Shown here: one piece after another, positions 7,026 through 10,368 of the stretch
Layout of the letters: the number at the start of each line of letters is the position of its first letter
Position numbering within the stretch: the first letter of the stretch is position 1
Assembly: GCA_002507425.1 (NCBI GenBank)
Contig: DAZU01000062.1
Coordinates: 1-10,368 of the forward strand
DNA length: 10,368 nt
Direction: 5' to 3'
From: Euryarchaeota archaeon UBA53
GTDB taxonomy: Archaea > Thermoplasmatota > Poseidoniia > Poseidoniales > Poseidoniaceae
The notes under the pieces: model-generated
Seen by the model: only the letters and a program-made list of their open reading frames with translations
Told to the model about the DNA's origin: nothing
The model's database searches: none
Translations under genes and position numbers: made by a program

Positions 7026-7049
7026 ATCATGATAAAAATATGATATTTT
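7026..7049. repeat. Tandem A/T-rich palindromes, possible operator
   Basis: ATCATGAT at 7026-7033 is a perfect 8-base palindrome. It is followed at once by AAAATAT-G-ATATTTT at 7035-7049, a perfect 7-base inverted repeat around one base. The pair sits 62-85 bases upstream of the nearest TATA-like box of the surface-protein gene. In so A/T-rich a region short palindromes can arise by chance, so a regulator site is only a possibility. Confidence 0.3.
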
Positions 7050-7110
7050 CTGCAATAATCGGTTTACTGAAGCATAAATTATCTTTACTTAATCTGCATA
7101 ATTTATTGGT

Positions 7111-7118
7111 TTTTTATA
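7111..7118 (+). promoter_or_regulatory. Candidate TATA box (distal) of the surface-protein gene
   Basis: TTTTTATA is the better of two TATA-like matches in the 230-base intergenic region. Transcription would begin near 7143, giving a leader of about 50 bases that contains the G/C-rich hairpin at 7152-7175 and the Shine-Dalgarno sequence. Confidence 0.45.
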
Positions 7119-7136
7119 CAGAAATTGTTGCCAACT

Positions 7137-7144
7137 CATAAATA
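7137..7144 (+). promoter_or_regulatory. Candidate TATA box (proximal) of the surface-protein gene
   Basis: CATAAATA is an alternative TATA box. It would place the transcript start near 7168, with a leader of about 25 bases that still holds the Shine-Dalgarno sequence but splits the upstream hairpin. Sequence alone does not decide between this and the distal box. Confidence 0.35.
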
Positions 7145-7151
7145 CCGAATA

Positions 7152-7175
7152 GGGCGTGGGAAACCCAACCGACCC
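7152..7175 (+). promoter_or_regulatory. G/C-rich leader hairpin before the Shine-Dalgarno sequence
   Basis: The segment GGG-CG-TGGG-AAA-CCCA-AC-CG-A-CCC can form nine base pairs: TGGG with CCCA around an AAA loop, then CG with CG beyond a two-base bulge, then GGG with CCC beyond a one-base bulge. It stands out in an otherwise A/T-rich intergenic region and ends 4 bases before GGAGGAG. If transcribed, it could act on mRNA stability or ribosome access. It could also be a DNA-level operator half-site pair. Confidence 0.4.
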
Positions 7176-7179
7176 TTTT

Positions 7180-7186
7180 GGAGGAG
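7180..7186 (+). promoter_or_regulatory. Strong Shine-Dalgarno sequence of the surface-protein gene
   Basis: GGAGGAG lies so that its GGAGG core ends 8 bases before the ATG at 7193. The in-frame TTG at 7178 and ATG at 7187 overlap or abut this site, which makes 7193 the start. It is the strongest ribosome binding site in the window. Confidence 0.8.
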
Positions 7187-7192
7187 ATGACA

Positions 7193-10100
7193 ATGAGCAA
7201 ACTGACCCCATTAATTTTGGCTGTAATCATGATGGCTAGCACCTCGCTGGCAGCATTAGATTGGGCTGAACTGGAAGATAAAAATATGGTAGAAGCTGAT
7301 GGCCGTACTGGACCTGATGCATCTGCAACAGACATTCTGTCGCCGCGAGCGACTACAACCGACACGATAACCGGCGAAAAGTTACACACACTTAGAGCAG
7401 GTGAAGACGTCCACTTTGAGATGTATATCGAAAACGTGGGTGATTCGGCCATCGATGAGATGGGAATCACTCTTTCTGTATACCTGGCTGAAGGTGGAGT
7501 AAGAGGTAACGTTGCCCTAGACTCAGCAGGAAACGAATTATCTTGGATCAACGGTGACGTTGTTTGTGATGATGTAAACGTATGTCCATGGTCGACATTA
7601 GCTGCCAGTGAGTTACTAGATTACGGTAGATACACAATGACATATCAAGGTTCTACAGTCGCATGGACACCAGAAACCGGAGATTACATTATAGTTGTAG
7701 AAACAACAGCGATTGGTGATGCAGACCCAGGAAACGACGTAAGAGAAATACCTGTTTCAGTTGTTGATTGGACAGACGTTATTGTTGATCTGGCCTGGGA
7801 TTCTGGAAAGGAAATCGAAGGTGGCTCTGGTGACAAAGCATTCACATTGACAGTTACCACAGGGGGTTCCTCAGCATGGTCTGCAAGAGATGTAACGCTA
7901 GAATTGGACATTCAAGGAACTCTTGTTAGCGCTCTGGATAGTAACGGCCAAGACATACTAGGAAAGACAACTGTTGGGAGCTTAGGAACCAACACAATTA
8001 CAGAAGTTTTCCGACACGCAGAAGATGAAAACAATGTCACAAATGGTAGCAGATATGTTATTGACTTCGAGGATGAGTATCAATACTTTGGTGTTGTATC
8101 ACCTGATACATCCGGAGAAAGTGGCGCTTACAGTATTGAAGTAAATCTAATGAGTTACACTCTATATGGTCAACTTCCAGATTGTGAGGAGACAGTCGAC
8201 GACCGAAGTGATGAGAACGCAACATCGATTACTTACATCCACTTCTGTGAAGTTTCACAGGGTCAAGATGATGTTGCATCAACTAGTGAAGATATGATAG
8301 AAGGCAATGTCCAAACTTTCCACGACATTGGAATAACTGGTCTAGTAATTAACCAAGGATACGCTATCGATGAAAACGGTGATGCTATTGGACAACCATC
8401 AATGCCGGGAATGACCGATGGTCCTCTAAATCCTGCAATGTCAAGCATTCAAGCATCCGTTAGGCACATGGGAAGTGATATTGGTGTAACATACGACTGG
8501 AAAGTCGCATTTACAGTAGAAAACACAATCACTGGCTCAACCATGACACAGGATGCGGACAACTGCACATTTGGATTCGGTGAAGTTTACGAACACAGGT
8601 TACTAGGTGACGACTTCGGACAAGGCACAGCTTTCGAAATGGGAGAGGCATGTATGATGTATGAATTTAGCCCGGGTATTTACAATATTTCAGCGACCGT
8701 TTCAATGGTCGGTGGAACAAATGCTGACATGTCAGCTAGAAACAATAATGCCGCAATGTATGGAATCTCTGCATTAAACAACAGACCAAGTGTTTCAATG
8801 ACTGTTGAGCAAGATGTAAACACAATCGTTGCAGGTCCTGATGGAATGATCACTCTAGTTGCAGATGCATTCGATGCAGATGATGACGCTGGACTGTCTC
8901 TAGCATATGAGTGGACACACCCAGGTATGGAGACACAACTAAACAGCACGATTCTTATACCATCTGATTGTAATGGTGTAGGTCCTCAATTCTCTACATG
9001 CAACTTGATTGCTTTGACCTCAGAGTGGGCAGGAGTTAACACCTACACAGTTAGAGTTTCTGACGAATACGGGTCCTATGCTCAGGACTTCACAAACATA
9101 TTCGTGTGGAATCAGATTATCGTAACAGCGGAAACTGACTCCGGAATCGGACTAACATATGATTTGACTTACGATGGAAGTTCGTTCGGTATCGACACTT
9201 GGTCTGACAGCGCTGCTTCTTACACTAAGGATTTGACAGACTTCGGATATGCAGGAGAATACAACTCAGTTGCAGTAATTGATTATTCACCTTCAACCAC
9301 ATACATGGCCGAAGATGTCTACGCTCAATCCGTTACAATGACTTATGACGCATCTACACTTGCTCCAACAAGTGTATTCTGGATATCTAACGGCAATTGG
9401 GCACAACTTGATGCTACAATTACCACAACAGCAACAGACGGTTCAATCGATGTAGACTTAACCTCACTCGGTCAAGTAATGCCTCAAGGAGAAATTGTCT
9501 TGATGGGTGGAGAACTTCAGGTTATAGAAAAGCCAGATGCACGTGTCGTTGACCTTGTAGCAATAGCTAGTTCAGGCGGAACAATAACTGCATCATGGGG
9601 CTATGAGGGAACAACTGTTCCTGGAGTAGACTATCTACAAATGGAAATTTGCCCCTCAAACGGAGACTGCACATCTGAAAATGTAAACATCAGTCAAGTT
9701 GCGCACTCCTTAGATGGACAGACCCAAACAGAGCATGGTGTCACATACACTTACACCCTCAAGGTCTGCAATGTTGCAGATTGTCAGGATGGAAATGCAA
9801 CCGCATCAGCAACAGCAGATAGCCAGGTTGATGGTGACGCAACGGCTACACAAATGACCGTGGCTAATGCAGCATCTGGGAACTCTTGGACAGTTTCATG
9901 GACAGTATCCGGAGATGCATCTGATGTAGATGGCTGGAAGGTTTGCTGGCAGAGAGGAACATGGATGGCAGGAGATGCAATGCCTTCAACATGCACGGAC
10001 GCTGGAACAGCAAGCTCAGTAGATATCTCTAACAGTGGCCAACCCTCGGGATCATACTACTTTGCTGCAATCCCATACGATGACAAGGGCAACGAAGGAT

Positions 10101-10351
10101 ATTCATTGCCTGGGACAGATATACAGCATTCAGGAACAGTTGTAGATGACCCATGTGAGGATGCCTCTTACAAGAGTGCAAACCCAGATGAATGTTCCAC
10201 TGTTGGAACATCTGACGACTCTTCAGATGGTGAAGTTCCAACTTGGACTTGGGGTGTTATCATAGGATTGGTTGTAATTGCGTTTGTAGTAGGAGCCTTC
10301 ATCCTCTCCCGTGGTGGAGATGGAGACGAAGGTAAGAACTGGGATTACTGA
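7193..10351 (+). CDS. Large secreted, C-terminally anchored multi-domain surface protein
   Basis: This is an acidic 1052-residue protein with a Sec-type signal peptide (MSKLTPLILA..., likely cut after about ASTSLA at 20) and one C-terminal membrane helix at about 1018-1038 followed by a short tail ending KNWDY. It should stand on the outer face of the membrane. The ectodomain reads as a string of beta-sandwich domains. These are two CARDB-like domains (about 47-192 and 193-325), a third similar unit (about 378-530, ending in ARNNNAAMYG), a PKD/cadherin-like domain (about 531-640, with DAFDADDD and TVRVSDEYG), an unassigned beta-rich part (641-780), and two fibronectin-III-like domains (about 784-875 and 882-980). 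A Ser/Asp-rich stalk (about 981-1015) follows. Sixteen cysteines fall in eight short-spaced pairs, suggesting disulfides. No catalytic motif is recognised, so adhesion, S-layer-like or binding roles are possible. Its own promoter region and strong ribosome binding site suggest high expression. Confidence 0.85.
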   Translation: MSKLTPLILAVIMMASTSLAALDWAELEDKNMVEADGRTGPDASATDILSPRATTTDTITGEKLHTLRAGEDVHFEMYIENVGDSAIDEMGITLSVYLAEGGVRGNVALDSAGNELSWINGDVVCDDVNVCPWSTLAASELLDYGRYTMTYQGSTVAWTPETGDYIIVVETTAIGDADPGNDVREIPVSVVDWTDVIVDLAWDSGKEIEGGSGDKAFTLTVTTGGSSAWSARDVTLELDIQGTLVSALDSNGQDILGKTTVGSLGTNTITEVFRHAEDENNVTNGSRYVIDFEDEYQYFGVVSPDTSGESGAYSIEVNLMSYTLYGQLPDCEETVDDRSDENATSITYIHFCEVSQGQDDVASTSEDMIEGNVQTFHDIGITGLVINQGYAIDENGDAIGQPSMPGMTDGPLNPAMSSIQASVRHMGSDIGVTYDWKVAFTVENTITGSTMTQDADNCTFGFGEVYEHRLLGDDFGQGTAFEMGEACMMYEFSPGIYNISATVSMVGGTNADMSARNNNAAMYGISALNNRPSVSMTVEQDVNTIVAGPDGMITLVADAFDADDDAGLSLAYEWTHPGMETQLNSTILIPSDCNGVGPQFSTCNLIALTSEWAGVNTYTVRVSDEYGSYAQDFTNIFVWNQIIVTAETDSGIGLTYDLTYDGSSFGIDTWSDSAASYTKDLTDFGYAGEYNSVAVIDYSPSTTYMAEDVYAQSVTMTYDASTLAPTSVFWISNGNWAQLDATITTTATDGSIDVDLTSLGQVMPQGEIVLMGGELQVIEKPDARVVDLVAIASSGGTITASWGYEGTTVPGVDYLQMEICPSNGDCTSENVNISQVAHSLDGQTQTEHGVTYTYTLKVCNVADCQDGNATASATADSQVDGDATATQMTVANAASGNSWTVSWTVSGDASDVDGWKVCWQRGTWMAGDAMPSTCTDAGTASSVDISNSGQPSGSYYFAAIPYDDKGNEGYSLPGTDIQHSGTVVDDPCEDASYKSANPDECSTVGTSDDSSDGEVPTWTWGVIIGLVVIAFVVGAFILSRGGDGDEGKNWDY

Positions 10352-10368
10352 TTTCATCACCCCCTACC

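Noticed and set aside
6963..7192. Possible small RNA or small gene in the intergenic region
   Set aside because: No open frame of useful length and no stable structured RNA other than the short leader hairpin could be found by eye.
7114..7551. Minus-strand frame of 145 codons over the surface-protein promoter and signal peptide
   Set aside because: It lies opposite a gene with a strong ribosome binding site and signal peptide, and shows no recognisable domain.

Overview
The window looks like a chromosomal segment of a planktonic euryarchaeon, most likely Marine Group II (Candidatus Poseidoniales) or a close Thermoplasmata relative. The archaeal evidence is a Nob1-type PIN plus zinc-ribbon rRNA endonuclease, a tRNA-Glu without an encoded CCA end, leaderless-looking first genes and A/T-rich TATA-like boxes. 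The lineage call rests on the moderately A/T-rich composition, a giant MacB/FtsX-like permease and a very large acidic secreted protein with a C-terminal membrane anchor. It is an inference and was not checked by any search.

Layout. Positions 12-84 (-) are tRNA-Glu(UUC). Directly upstream of it on the same strand is a DedA/VTT-family membrane protein of the YqaA type (104-715, -). Nob1 (798-1262, +) diverges from the DedA gene and converges on a small minus-strand pair: tatA (1288-1581) and, upstream of it, a MoaD/ThiS/SAMP-type ubiquitin-like protein ending in Gly-Gly (1635-1868). A compact divergent promoter region (1869-1920) separates that pair from a two-gene plus-strand ABC transporter operon: a 226-residue MacB/LolD-type ATPase (1921-2601) and, 2 bases later, a 1452-residue permease (2604-6962). 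After a T-run terminator candidate comes a 230-base A/T-rich intergenic region. It holds near-perfect palindromes, TATA-like boxes, a G/C-rich hairpin and a strong Shine-Dalgarno sequence. The last gene (7193-10351, +) encodes a 1052-residue secreted, C-terminally membrane-anchored protein built from repeated beta-sandwich-like domains.

How the genes work together. The ATPase and the permease should form one transporter or mechanotransmission machine. The single permease chain carries two FtsX-type modules, so one chain with an ATPase dimer may be a complete unit. Its first extracytoplasmic domain is interrupted by about 250 residues of short, repeated beta-strand/turn segments that read like a beta-propeller. 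This is the most unusual architecture in the window. The remaining genes are housekeeping functions (rRNA maturation, Tat export, sulfur carrier or protein modifier, membrane maintenance, Glu decoding) that are adjacent rather than obviously in one pathway.

I see no mobile element, CRISPR array or integration signature. The last 17 bases (10352-10368) contain nothing I can assign.
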